Position numbers and translations under genes: made by a program. The notes under the pieces are model-generated. The model was not told where the DNA came from, did not search any database, and saw only the letters and a program-made list of their open reading frames with translations. Below, piece by piece: positions 17,131-25,448 of a DNA stretch of 64,000 nucleotides. Source of the stretch: Oscillospiraceae bacterium (lineage in GTDB: Bacteria > Bacillota > Clostridia > Oscillospirales > Oscillospiraceae); the NCBI GenBank assembly GCA_902761635.1, contig CACWLG010000001.1, forward strand, positions 27,867 to 91,866. The letters run 5' to 3'. Numbering within the stretch: the stretch's first letter is position 1; the number at the start of each line of letters is the position of its first letter.

Positions 17131-17187
17131 AAAAAAGGCGCGCTGCAGCATATGCCGACCTTGCCCGGCCGGTTGCTGCGGCGCGCC
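17131..17187 (-). terminator. Terminator of the VTC/DUF4956 operon
   Basis: On the minus strand GGCGCGCCGCAGCA pairs with TGCTGCAGCGCGCC (one G-U/mismatch), followed by TTTTTTAT, just after the stop at 17196. Confidence 0.85.
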
Positions 17188-17195
17188 CATCGTAA

Positions 17196-19244
17196 TTATG
17201 GTCTGTATTTCACTGCGAAGAGGATCCCCAGCGCCAGCACGAGGGAGCTGGCCGAAACCATCAGCCAGGTGTAGGCGCTGACCGGGTGCGGCCCGCCTGT
17301 GACCGTCTCCTCCGGGACCGCTTCCTCTGCCGGGATCTCCGGCTCCTGCTGCGTCATGTCAGGCCTCTGCCCGGGCCGCCCCTGTCCGCCGTTCGGATCG
17401 GGCGGGGCGGGCAGAGCGGCAAAATCGGGTATCTCGCCGTCAAAACCCGCAGGCGGAAAGCTCCCGTCCGGGGGCACAAGGCCATTGGCGCCCTGGTCCG
17501 AGGGGGCAGTCATGCCCTCCGGTCTGCCGCCGAAGCCAGGGCGGCCGTTTGGTCCGCCGCCGTTTGGTCCGCCGTCACCGCGCTGGCGCATGCTGCCCCA
17601 GCCCATGCCATCCATCCCGGCACTCTCGCCGGCGCCGGTCGTGACATCGGTGAGCGTGATCTGCTCCTCCTTATCGCCGATGACCAGGGTGCAGGTCTCG
17701 CCCAGCTTCATTCCCGGGGCGCTCAGGGAGACGGAGGAGAAGTTGCAGGGGGGCGCATAGCGGAGCAGGATGTTCCCCTCAGCATCCCGCAGGCTCACTT
17801 CCGTACCGGCGGCCACATTGTAGCCGACGTTATAGAGGATGGAGCATTGGGTCGAGGAGCCGCTGAAGCCCTCAGCCATCATGGCGCTGCCGCACGCCAC
17901 CACCTCACCGCCGGTGATGACGCAGCTGCCGCCGCTCTCGCTGCCGTAGTCGATGGCGTTGTTGCTGCCGGAGGAGCTGAGGCTGACACGCACACTGCCG
18001 CCGGAGATGACGATATCGCCGTTGGAGTCCAGGCCGTCGGCATCCCGGGCCGTGTCGTTGACCACGGTGATGCTGCCGCCGCTGATGTGGATCCAGGTCT
18101 CGGCTTCCGCATCAGACGCCGGGGCCGCTGCCGCCGTTTCGCCGGGGCGCATGAACATGCCGCCGAAGCTGCCGCCGTTTGCGTTCAGGCCGTCGTCGCC
18201 GGAATAGATCTCAAGCTCCCCGCCGCTCAAGTCGATGGTGAGGGCCTCGATGCCCTCATAGCACTCCTCGAGCAGGAGGCGGCCGTCCGAAATGCTGACC
18301 GCTGAGTCGGCATGGACGCCGTCATCGGCGGCGCGGATCGTGAAAACACCGCCCAGGATGCCGATGCTCCCCCCGCTGTGGAGGCCGTCGGCCTGCGTCC
18401 TGACGGTAAAGCTGCCGCCCGTGAGAAGCATGTTGAACGCGCTCTTGAGGGCGGCGCCGGCGCTCTCGATGTCAAAGCTGCCGGACGTGATGCAGAGCTC
18501 TGCTTCATTCCCCTGGACATGGATGCCCTCGTCCCCGGCGCGCACCGTGAGCGCGGCGTTTTCACAGCGGAAGCCCTCGTTGACGTGGATACCGTCGCCC
18601 GGGGCGTCGATGACGATCCTGCCGCCGGTGATGACCAGTTCGTCATTGGCGTCGATGCCGTGCTTATACCCTGCCGTGATCCGGAGAGTCCCGCTGCCGT
18701 TGACGGTGAGATCGTCACGGCTGAAGAGCGCGCCGCCCACATTATCTGCAAGAGCGCTCTCACTGTAAGCTTCGCCCCCGGTGAGGCTGTTTTCCGTCCC
18801 CTCGGCCAGGGTGAGAAAGACCTTGTCGGCCTGCTCGATGCGGATGGGCGCGTCGTCTGAACAACTGATATCAGCGCCGTTCAGCATGAGCCAGACCTTC
18901 GAGCCGCTCTCGGCGTTGACACGGATGCTGCCGTCGTGCAGCGTGCCGGAAACCACATAGCGCCCTGCCTGGGCAATGACCACATCGCCGTCATAGACGT
19001 AGGCCCCGCCTCCGGAAACGGAGGCGCTGTCCCCGGACAGGCGGATGCGGGTGGCGGTCGCGCTGTTCCAGCTTCCGTCGCGGTCGTTTTTTGTGAAGTA
19101 TGCGGAATCGGTGCTGCCCTCAGCGTCCCCGTCCTTCACGGTCTCGATCCCGAAGCGGGCGCCGTTCATAAACAGGGTCGTGATCAGGACGGTGCAGACA
19201 AGGACGGCAACACAGATCCAGTCAAAATGTCTGTGTGCTGACAC
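17196..19244 (-). CDS. Secreted carbohydrate-binding-domain protein (DUF4353-like)
   Basis: 682 residues from GTG 19244 (AAGGGGG eight bases upstream). An N-terminal membrane helix or signal anchor (residues about 10-27) is followed by a large repetitive beta-solenoid region with many units of the type ITGGRIVIDAPGDGIHVNE and ADDGVHADSAV. A Gly/Pro/Asn-rich low-complexity segment follows, then a final membrane helix (about 655-678). It fits the carbohydrate-binding-domain proteins that accompany VTC and DUF4956 genes in Clostridia, often with spore-coat CotH kinases. The protein is probably displayed on the cell surface. No CotH gene is present here. Confidence 0.8.
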   Translation of the reverse strand: MSAHRHFDWICVAVLVCTVLITTLFMNGARFGIETVKDGDAEGSTDSAYFTKNDRDGSWNSATATRIRLSGDSASVSGGGAYVYDGDVVIAQAGRYVVSGTLHDGSIRVNAESGSKVWLMLNGADISCSDDAPIRIEQADKVFLTLAEGTENSLTGGEAYSESALADNVGGALFSRDDLTVNGSGTLRITAGYKHGIDANDELVITGGRIVIDAPGDGIHVNEGFRCENAALTVRAGDEGIHVQGNEAELCITSGSFDIESAGAALKSAFNMLLTGGSFTVRTQADGLHSGGSIGILGGVFTIRAADDGVHADSAVSISDGRLLLEECYEGIEALTIDLSGGELEIYSGDDGLNANGGSFGGMFMRPGETAAAAPASDAEAETWIHISGGSITVVNDTARDADGLDSNGDIVISGGSVRVSLSSSGSNNAIDYGSESGGSCVITGGEVVACGSAMMAEGFSGSSTQCSILYNVGYNVAAGTEVSLRDAEGNILLRYAPPCNFSSVSLSAPGMKLGETCTLVIGDKEEQITLTDVTTGAGESAGMDGMGWGSMRQRGDGGPNGGGPNGRPGFGGRPEGMTAPSDQGANGLVPPDGSFPPAGFDGEIPDFAALPAPPDPNGGQGRPGQRPDMTQQEPEIPAEEAVPEETVTGGPHPVSAYTWLMVSASSLVLALGILFAVKYRP

Positions 19245-19256
19245 CTGCGTTCCCCC

Positions 19257-19928
19257 TTAGCCCATGTAATCGCCGTTGTAGCTGACCAGGACCACGTTGC
19301 TGACGCCCTTGAGTCTTGCGATGTCGTTGACGAAATCGGTGTCGCCGTCCCGGAGGCGGACCTCCACATTCAGCTCCACCGCATCCTTGCGGGCAGTCTT
19401 GCTCTTGACGCTGCAGCGCACGGTGTGGTGCTCCAGAAGGCGCAGGGCCTCGGTCTCGCTGCTGTGGCCGTCACAGTCGATGACCACGATGAAGGGCCGG
19501 GTCATGTCCTTGCGGTTGGCAAAGAGCAGGATGATGACGCCGATGAAGACACTGCCGAAGACGGCCAGCGGGATCATCCCCGCTGCCAGCACAATGCCTG
19601 CGGCAATGGCCCAGAAGAGGAAAGCGATGTCCAGCGGCTCCTTGATGGCGGTGCGAAAGCGCACAATGGACAGTGCGCCCACCATGCCGAGGGACAGCAC
19701 GATGTTGGACGTGACCGCGAGGATCACGAGCGTGGTAATCATCGTGAGGGCCACCAGGGTCACCCCGAAGCTTGAGGAATACATGACGCCGGCATAGGTC
19801 TTCTTATACACGAAGAAGATGAAAAGGCCCAGACCGAAGGCCAGCACAAGCGCCAGTGCCATGTCCAGCACGCTGACCGCGCTCACGTTCTCCAGAAAGC
19901 TGGATTTGAAAATGTCTTGAAAGGTCAT
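19257..19928 (-). CDS. DUF4956 membrane protein
   Basis: 223 residues. Three or four membrane helices fill residues about 20-140, including the conserved stretch LGMVGALSIVRFRTAIKEP. A cytosolic ferredoxin-like domain follows (IVVIDCDGHSSETEALRLLE, then VELNVEVRL and KGVSNVVLVSYNGDYMG). DUF4956 proteins are habitually next to VTC-domain genes, as here, and may form a channel or export partner; no activity is proven. AAGGAG precedes the ATG; the gap to the next gene is 12 bp. Confidence 0.88.
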   Translation of the reverse strand: MTFQDIFKSSFLENVSAVSVLDMALALVLAFGLGLFIFFVYKKTYAGVMYSSSFGVTLVALTMITTLVILAVTSNIVLSLGMVGALSIVRFRTAIKEPLDIAFLFWAIAAGIVLAAGMIPLAVFGSVFIGVIILLFANRKDMTRPFIVVIDCDGHSSETEALRLLEHHTVRCSVKSKTARKDAVELNVEVRLRDGDTDFVNDIARLKGVSNVVLVSYNGDYMG

Positions 19929-19989
19929 TGTTCTTGCTCCTTGTCCTGTTTTTTATCAGCCAAACTTTTATTCCATTCGCTTTTGAATG

Positions 19990-20667
19990 TTATCCGTAGA
20001 TCCTGCACTGGGCGTATTTGGAAAACGCCTCCACCCGGCGGCCAGGGGTCTGGACAGCGTCGCGGATGATGGAGGGAAGGAAGGCGTCCCACTTGACTTC
20101 CAGGAGGATGGGGGCGTCTCCGGCAGGGATGGTGACGCAGGCCGGGTTCAGAAAGTCCGTACACTTCAGGCCCGTGCGCAGATCGTAGTCGAAGGTGACG
20201 CGCACGTTGCCGGGGCGGTAAAGAAAGGGCTCGCGCGTATAGTCCACAATCGTCATCGGCCTGAGGCCCTGATATTTCATCTTGCAGCAGAGCTCCTGCA
20301 CCAGGGGTCTGCCGCTGTCCATCATCCAGTCGAGATTCCCGTCCACGATGGCCTGCGCCTCCTCCGGGCTCAGGTCCGCGCTGTGCTTCGTGCCGAGACC
20401 GGCGAGCTTGCTCTTCTTCTCCAGATGGATCACGGAGAGGTCACCGTTATAATAGCGGATGCGGAACTTTTCCCTGCAGTTCACGCCGTCGATCTTCTCC
20501 CGCAGGGCCTTGTCGTCGAGGTTATCCAGGTAGAGGCTGCGGATCCGGTATTTCCCGTCCCTTGCGTGCGCGTCGCTCTCCATGATCGCGCGCAGACGCT
20601 GGCGGATGGCCAGAAGATCGGCATAGCTGATCTCATGCTTCCACTCGTGCCGGTAGTGTTCCCCCAT
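19990..20667 (-). CDS. VTC-domain protein (polyphosphate-polymerase fold)
   Basis: 225 residues from ATG 20667, chosen because AGGGAGGGG lies six bases upstream. The triphosphate-tunnel fold is recognisable: HEWKHEIS at the start, YRIRSLYLDN, REKFRIRYYNG, IHLEKKSK and the acidic ILLEVKWDAFLP. In yeast Vtc4 this domain makes polyphosphate from ATP; bacterial copies paired with DUF4956 have unknown products. It is first in the three-gene operon with DUF4956 and the carbohydrate-binding protein. A 17-base sequence about 75-90 bp upstream recurs upstream of the PAI-like gene. Confidence 0.85.
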   Translation of the reverse strand: MGEHYRHEWKHEISYADLLAIRQRLRAIMESDAHARDGKYRIRSLYLDNLDDKALREKIDGVNCREKFRIRYYNGDLSVIHLEKKSKLAGLGTKHSADLSPEEAQAIVDGNLDWMMDSGRPLVQELCCKMKYQGLRPMTIVDYTREPFLYRPGNVRVTFDYDLRTGLKCTDFLNPACVTIPAGDAPILLEVKWDAFLPSIIRDAVQTPGRRVEAFSKYAQCRIYG

Positions 20668-20832
20668 ATGCTTCCCCTCCCTGTATCGCATGCCGCGTTG
20701 TCTCTGTAAGGATAGAACCAGCCGCTGAATTTTCACTGAACAAAACTGTGAAAAAAATGAAAAGTCTCTATATTTGTATCACTATACCATGAAAACAGCA
20801 ATTTGTATATCCGATTTCTCATTTCTGCTCCC

Positions 20833-20861
20833 TTTTCTTTTCACTGTGTCTGTGATATAAT
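20833..20861 (+). promoter_or_regulatory. Promoter of the membrane/DUF6765 operon
   Basis: Extended -10 TGATATAAT (TATAAT 20856-20861) with a weak T-rich -35 at 20833-20838, 38 bp before the first start. Confidence 0.6.
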
Positions 20862-20898
20862 GCTTTAAATGACATTTTTTGCAAAGAAGGTCTGACGA

Positions 20899-21378
20899 AT
20901 GGAAACGGAATTGCGCCGGCGCAGGAGTGAGCTGCTGACCCTCGGCTTCGGCATCATTGCCTTCGGCGTCTGGAGCGTATTGAAAACCTATCTCTACACC
21001 TGGGTCGATCCCCTTATCGAGAATGTAGATGTGGAGGAGCAATACAAAACGGCTGCCACCATCCTCGGCTATGTCATGATTACGATCATACTGGCGATGG
21101 ATCTGGGCCTGCGCCTGTACGTGGGAATGTCCGCCCGGGCGGAGGGGCTCGGGAAGAAAAAGGGCCGCGCCTATATCGTTGTCGCCGCCCTGATGCTGCT
21201 GGTCAGCGTCCTGCTGTGGCTTGCCTCGCTCGGCTATATCCAGAACCGGGCGAAGGATGAATCCCTGATGGACTATATCGTTTCGATGGTGGTAGACCTC
21301 ACGTCCATTGCCATTCTGACAAGGCTGGTATACAATGCTGTCAAGGTCAGGCAGCTTCGCCGGCAGTTGGAGGGTTGA
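20899..21378 (+). CDS. Four-helix membrane protein of unknown function
   Basis: 159 residues with four hydrophobic helices (about 12-32, 53-75, 92-113 and 126-148) and basic loops (MSARAEGLGKKKG). I do not recognise the family. It is first of three tightly packed genes: the DUF6765-like gene starts 5 bp after its stop. A ribosome site AGAAGG precedes ATG 20899. Confidence 0.7.
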   Translation: METELRRRRSELLTLGFGIIAFGVWSVLKTYLYTWVDPLIENVDVEEQYKTAATILGYVMITIILAMDLGLRLYVGMSARAEGLGKKKGRAYIVVAALMLLVSVLLWLASLGYIQNRAKDESLMDYIVSMVVDLTSIAILTRLVYNAVKVRQLRRQLEG

Positions 21379-21382
21379 GCGC

Positions 21383-22555
21383 ATGCAGAAGGATTTTCAC
21401 TATTATGCGACCTACTGCGCCGCCTTCATCGCCGGTTACTCCCATGAAGAGAGCCTTGATATCGCCTACAGCGCCCAGTTTGTGGACCTGTGTTCACGCA
21501 CGTTGCTCTCCAAGCTCAAGGCCCCCCTCTCCGCCGCGACGACTCAGCTCCAGCTTGAGCTGATGAACGCCCGCACGGACCTTGTGGGCCTGCAGGACAT
21601 CACGCGCATCTGGGCCTCCTTCCACTTTCTGCCGGGTGATCTGCGCGCCGAGGGACCCGAGAAGTCCGGGCGCGTGTATCGGAGTAAGTACCGTCTGATC
21701 TGCAAGCCGAACGGGGATCTCGTCAAGGACACGGTGGATCTTGCAAAGGGAGGCAGCCTCCAGGCCGCCGGCATTGCGATGCACGTGCTGGCCGATACCT
21801 GGGCCCACAGCTATTTTGCGGGCACGCCCTCGCTTGTCATCAACAACACCAATAATTATTTCTATGAGCTCTTCCCCTCCGATACCGGTTATCAGGAAAA
21901 GCTTGTGGACTTCCACCACACCCCCGGCAGTCCTGACGATCTGGAGAAGGGCATCTACAACAACAGCATCTACCAGGGCAGTGAGAACAGCATCATGAAC
22001 CTCGGTCACGGCCGGGCCGGTCATCTGCCGGACTACAGCTTCATCCGCTACAAGTATCTGCCCGCCTGGGCCAATTACGAGGAGATCATCAAGGATAATC
22101 CCCACGACTATTACTACGCCTTCTGCCAGATGGTCTACGCGCTGGAGTTTCTGCGCGGGCTCATCCCCCAATTTGAGACGGGCCGCTATGCCATCCAGGC
22201 TGTCTCCCCCTATGAGGAGGAGATCCGGCAGATCCTCGAAAAGCGGCAGCTCGACGCCTGCGCCGATTGGAAGGCCCTGGGTGAAAAGCTCTCCGGAGAG
22301 TCTGTTGAGGACTTCGACCTCAACAAATACCAGGCCGCGTACATGGCCCTCCCTGAGAATGAGAAGAACAAAAGCTTTCTCGGCCGCTTCTTCCTCGCGT
22401 CCCTGGCGCAGAAAAGCATGGTCACCAACAAGATCTTCAAATCCGGGAATCTGCTTGCCGGCTTCTCCGTGGACTATGCGGAGAACGGCTTTGCAGGCAT
22501 CCGGGATTTCTTCAAACTGATCGAAGCCTTTGCGGAGGAGGCGCGCCATGACTAA
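21383..22555 (+). CDS. DUF6765-like putative metal-dependent hydrolase
   Basis: 390 residues from ATG 21383. It begins MQKDFHYYATYCAAFIAGYS, typical of DUF6765 proteins, and carries a metal-site-like motif H-V-L-A-D-T-W-A-H (about residues 133-141, HxxxDxxxH), as in zinc-dependent phospholipase C/S1-P1 nuclease folds. Further His residues occur at FHHTPG and LGHGRAGH. There is no signal peptide, so it may be cytosolic. The substrate is unknown; lipid or nucleotide phosphoesters are reasonable guesses. It overlaps the next gene by 8 bp. Confidence 0.7.
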   Translation: MQKDFHYYATYCAAFIAGYSHEESLDIAYSAQFVDLCSRTLLSKLKAPLSAATTQLQLELMNARTDLVGLQDITRIWASFHFLPGDLRAEGPEKSGRVYRSKYRLICKPNGDLVKDTVDLAKGGSLQAAGIAMHVLADTWAHSYFAGTPSLVINNTNNYFYELFPSDTGYQEKLVDFHHTPGSPDDLEKGIYNNSIYQGSENSIMNLGHGRAGHLPDYSFIRYKYLPAWANYEEIIKDNPHDYYYAFCQMVYALEFLRGLIPQFETGRYAIQAVSPYEEEIRQILEKRQLDACADWKALGEKLSGESVEDFDLNKYQAAYMALPENEKNKSFLGRFFLASLAQKSMVTNKIFKSGNLLAGFSVDYAENGFAGIRDFFKLIEAFAEEARHD

Positions 22556-23090
22556 AATACAGCGTATCCAAAAAATCCTGTCGGGCCTGCTGATGCTGGC
22601 CTGCACCATTCTGCTGGTCGCGGAGCCGGAGATCGGCCTGTACGTGGTTGCGCTGATCCTGGGTGTGTCGCTGCTGCTGTCGGGGCTGCGCAGCCTGATT
22701 TTCTACTTCACCATGGCACGGCATATGGTGGGCGGAAAGGCCACCCTCTACCAGGGGATCATCGTTCTGGATCTGGCCGTTTTCACCCTCAGCATGGTGG
22801 ATGATCCGCACTTTTTCATCATGCTGTACCTGCTGGTCATCCACGCCTTCTCCGGCGTCATGGAGATCCTGCACGCTCTGGAGGCAAAGCGCTACGGGGC
22901 CTCGGCCTGGCGCAGGAGTCTGGCCGCCGGCGTCGTCAACCTGCTCGTCGCCGTCGGCGCGGTGGTCGCGGTTGTTTTTCTGCACTCCACCGCCGATCTG
23001 GTCTTCCTCTATGCTGCGTGCCTGTTTTATTCCGCCTGCGTACAGTTCGTCTCCGCCTTCCAGAAAACGGCGATTGTCTATATTCAGTGA
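22548..23090 (+). CDS. DUF308-like six-helix membrane protein
   Basis: 180 residues from ATG 22548 (GGAGGAGG upstream). Six hydrophobic helices in three pairs, with motifs such as EPEIGLYVVALILGVSLLLSGL and a repeated short pattern of Gly-rich helix starts, resemble the HdeD/DUF308 membrane family. The function is unknown; some relatives are tied to acid stress. It overlaps the DUF6765-like gene and ends the operon. Confidence 0.7.
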   Translation: MTKIQRIQKILSGLLMLACTILLVAEPEIGLYVVALILGVSLLLSGLRSLIFYFTMARHMVGGKATLYQGIIVLDLAVFTLSMVDDPHFFIMLYLLVIHAFSGVMEILHALEAKRYGASAWRRSLAAGVVNLLVAVGAVVAVVFLHSTADLVFLYAACLFYSACVQFVSAFQKTAIVYIQ

Positions 23091-23132
23091 CAATCATTTT
23101 TATAAATCTTGCAAAATCCGTTCAAAAAATGA

Positions 23133-23160
23133 TTGCTTTTTAGCGCGGCCGTGTTATAAT
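23133..23160 (+). promoter_or_regulatory. Promoter of the DUF6465 gene
   Basis: TTGCTT (23133-23138), 16-bp spacer, extended -10 TGTTATAAT (TATAAT 23155-23160). Transcription would start near 23167. Confidence 0.8.
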
Positions 23161-23164
23161 CATG

Positions 23165-23376
23165 GCGATATCCTGAAATAGATATCGCATTCTATTCCTT
23201 GATCGGGCGATTTCATGGATTTCCGGGAAAAAGATGCGTCAGGCAAGACAGCGGCCGCAGGGCATACTCCGTGTATGACAGGGGGCCGATGACGAAGCAT
23301 GACGCGATCTTCACCCGAAAGGCGGAAAGCGTTCTGTCAGGGGATCGTATCATTATGCAAGAAGGAGGAAATCATT
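23165..23376 (+). promoter_or_regulatory. Structured 5' leader of the DUF6465 gene
   Basis: The roughly 210-nt leader has clear nested pairing: GCGATATC/GATATCGC (23165-23172 with 23181-23188), an 11-bp closing stem AAGATGCGTCA with TGACGC-G-ATCTT (23231-23241 with 23300-23311), and inside it CGGCC/GGCCG (23252-23256 with 23284-23288) around CATAC/GTATG (23263-23267 with 23273-23277). It does not match a riboswitch consensus that I can recall. The ribosome site GAAGGAGG is at the end. Confidence 0.5.
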
Positions 23377-23679
23377 ATGGCACCCAAAAAGGCAAGCGGC
23401 GAAGCTGCAGTTGAGAAGAAGGCCGCTGAGAAGAAGCCCGTTGAGAAGAAGGCTGCTGCCCCCAAGGCCGAGGCTCCTGCCAGGAAGCCCGCAGGGAGAA
23501 AGGCTGCAGCAAAGAAGGCTGTTACGGAAGTGATCGTTCAGTCTCCCCTCGGCGGCGAAATCTCCTATGAGGAGATTCTTGCAAAGGTCGGCCAGGCTGA
23601 CAAAATATATGTGAGAGTCGACCAGAACAAAGCGTATTGGGTACGCGGCGAAGAGACCGGCGACGTCGATCTCTGGTGA
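23377..23679 (+). CDS. DUF6465 family protein with histone-like lysine/alanine tail
   Basis: 100 residues. Residues 1-50 are a Lys/Ala/Pro-rich tail with repeated KKAAEKKPVEKKAAAPK units, like histone H1 or the Clostridia nucleoid-type tails. Residues about 50-100 form a small folded domain (VTEVIVQSPLGGEISYEEIL, then IYVRVDQNKAYWVRGEETGDVDLW) that matches DUF6465 as I know it. The tail suggests binding to DNA or RNA, but no function is established. Start 23377 is fixed by GAAGGAGG. It is a single-gene unit with a long structured leader. Confidence 0.8.
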   Translation: MAPKKASGEAAVEKKAAEKKPVEKKAAAPKAEAPARKPAGRKAAAKKAVTEVIVQSPLGGEISYEEILAKVGQADKIYVRVDQNKAYWVRGEETGDVDLW

Positions 23680-23686
23680 TTTCATC

Positions 23687-23711
23687 ACCCGGCATTCTGC
23701 CGGGTTTTTTT
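23687..23711 (+). terminator. Terminator of the DUF6465 gene
   Basis: ACCCGGCA-TTC-TGCCGGGT followed by seven T. Confidence 0.92.
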
Positions 23712-23732
23712 ATGCCCATCGACCGTGAGCCT

Positions 23733-23766
23733 CCGCAGGGGCCGATCTGACCGTCAGCCCCTGCGG
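23733..23766. repeat. Short palindrome related to the intergenic repeat family
   Basis: CCGCAGGGGC and GCCCCTGCGG are perfect inverted arms around a GATCTGACCGTC-type loop. The arms match the outer ends of the repeats at 15698 and 58264. Confidence 0.55.
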
Positions 23767-23773
23767 GCGTCTC

Positions 23774-24880
23774 TCAATCCGTGTAGTTCGTGTCGAAATT
23801 CACTGTGATCGCGTAGCCCGGGAAGACCGGGGCCAGCTCCTCCTGCAGCGCCTTGCACAGCGCTGCCTTGTCGCGCACCGTGAAGTCCACCAGCACGTCG
23901 AAGCTGAGGGTCTTTTTTTCATCGTCGAAATATACCCCATGGGTGCCGAGCACGCCGGGATGGGCCTTGGCGGCGGCGTTGATTTTGTCAAAGTCCGCCT
24001 GACGCTCCGTCTCCACGGCGTAAAAGCCAACCGTGAGAAAAACGTGGAACTTTTGCAGCACCTCGTTCTGGACAGCGAGGGTCAGCTTATGCAGGGTCCT
24101 GCCGTCAGCCTCGGCGGGCACCTCCACATGGATCGAGCCGATGGCGGTATCCGGGCCGTAGTTGTGCAGGATGAGGTCATAAGCCCCGCGCACGCCGGGC
24201 ACGGCCTCCACGCACGCGCGGATCTGGCGGGTGATTTCACTGTCCGGCCGGGAGCCCATGATGTCGCTGATCGAATCCATCAGCATTTCAAAGCCCGCCT
24301 TAAGGATGAACACGGAGATCACCGCGCCGATGATGCCGTCAAGGTTCAGCTTGAAGAGCATGTTGATGAACGCGCCCACCAGCGTCGAGGCGGAGATGAC
24401 GGCGTCAAAGCTCGCGTCCGAGCCGGAGGCGATCAGCGCCTCGGAATTATACTTTTCGCCCTGGGCCTTGACATAGCGGCCGAGGGCCAGCTTGACCACC
24501 ACTGCCACCGCCACGATGATGAGCGTCGCGACGCTGTAGTCCGGCATCTCGGGGCGGAGGATTTTCTTGACCGATTCGATGAGCGAGGTCGCGCCCGCAG
24601 CGATGACGATGGTCGCAATGAGGACGGCGCTGAAGTATTCGATGCGTCCGTAGCCGAAGGGGTGTTTGGAATCCGGGCGGCGCTTGGCAAGCTTCACGCC
24701 GAGGATGGTGATGACCGAGCTGAGGGCATCGGTCAGGTTATTGACCGCATCGAGCACAATGGCGATGGAGTTGGACAAAAGCCCCACCATGGCCTTGAAG
24801 GCGGCGAGCAGGACATTGGTCACAATGCCGATGATACTGGTGCGGGTAATTTGCTGTTCACGAATCTTGCTGTCGTTCAT
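23774..24880 (-). CDS. Cation diffusion facilitator (CDF) transporter
   Basis: 368 residues. Six membrane helices (about 13-215) contain the CDF metal-site motifs LDAVNNLTDALSS in helix 2 and GSDASFDAVISA in helix 5, plus the HPFGYGRIEYF loop. The cytosolic ferredoxin-like domain follows, here extended to about 150 residues with a second repeat. CDF proteins export divalent metals (Zn, Mn, Fe, Co) in exchange for protons. DxxNN/SDxxFD sites differ from the HxxxD zinc site and suggest Mn or another metal, which is inference. AGGAGG precedes the ATG. Confidence 0.9.
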   Translation of the reverse strand: MNDSKIREQQITRTSIIGIVTNVLLAAFKAMVGLLSNSIAIVLDAVNNLTDALSSVITILGVKLAKRRPDSKHPFGYGRIEYFSAVLIATIVIAAGATSLIESVKKILRPEMPDYSVATLIIVAVAVVVKLALGRYVKAQGEKYNSEALIASGSDASFDAVISASTLVGAFINMLFKLNLDGIIGAVISVFILKAGFEMLMDSISDIMGSRPDSEITRQIRACVEAVPGVRGAYDLILHNYGPDTAIGSIHVEVPAEADGRTLHKLTLAVQNEVLQKFHVFLTVGFYAVETERQADFDKINAAAKAHPGVLGTHGVYFDDEKKTLSFDVLVDFTVRDKAALCKALQEELAPVFPGYAITVNFDTNYTD

Positions 24881-24949
24881 GGATATGCCTCCTGTGTCAG
24901 CTTATCAGACAGTATAGCACACTTTTTTCCTGTCTGCACGATAAAGTCC

Positions 24950-25345
24950 CATTTCAATCAAAAGAAGATGAAAAACGCACTGCTTGTGCACGCAATCCCC
25001 TTCTGCACTTTTTCCTTCACGGGCGTTTCATATATGCCCCGTAAGGGAAGTTCAGAGGGGAACGCCTCTGATTTTTCGCCTCGCAAGGCGAAAAGCAAAA
25101 ATGAAATCCCTTTTTCCCGACGGCGTGTACGTCGGAAAAAACACTGCTCAGACTGCAAGCGTGCGAGCAGCTTAACTGCAAAGCCTCTGCTTTGCAGTCA
25201 GAAGGAGGAAGAGCAGCGGAGAGAGCGAGCTTTCGTCATGCCTGACGGAAGCGAATAAACGAAGCTTGCGGCGACGCAGTGCGCGCAGCAGGCTGCATTC
25301 CCCTCTCGTTTCGTAAAAATGCCATCAGGGCATTTTTGTGAAACG
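24950..25345. other. Hairpin-dense noncoding region
   Basis: No convincing gene lies between the CDF gene and trkA (24881-25448). Instead there are successive inverted repeats: 25053-25070, 25073-25094, 25111-25140, 25144-25170, 25175-25198 (perfect 10-bp stem ACTGCAAAGC), 25229-25252 (10-bp stem) and 25307-25345 (16-17-bp stem). The spacing and number are far beyond a simple terminator. It could be a structured RNA or a dispersed repeat element. Confidence 0.6.
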
Positions 25346-25369
25346 AACGTGTTTTTCCTTACTCCGCTC

Positions 25370-25398
25370 TTCACTTTACCGCTTGCCTGTGGTATAAT
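25370..25398 (+). promoter_or_regulatory. Promoter of the trkA-trkH operon
   Basis: TTCACT, 17-bp spacer, extended -10 TGGTATAAT (TATAAT 25393-25398), 51 bp before trkA. Confidence 0.75.
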
Positions 25399-25448
25399 AA
25401 TAAAATCAGAAATCTTAATGAGCGCTCTTGGCGCATAAGGAGGCTGCC

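Noticed and set aside
15657..17195. CRISPR array or cas genes beside the CARF nuclease
   Set aside because: No regularly spaced repeats and no Cas10, Csm or Cas6-like frame were found on either side; the nearby repeat at 15698 is a single palindromic unit.
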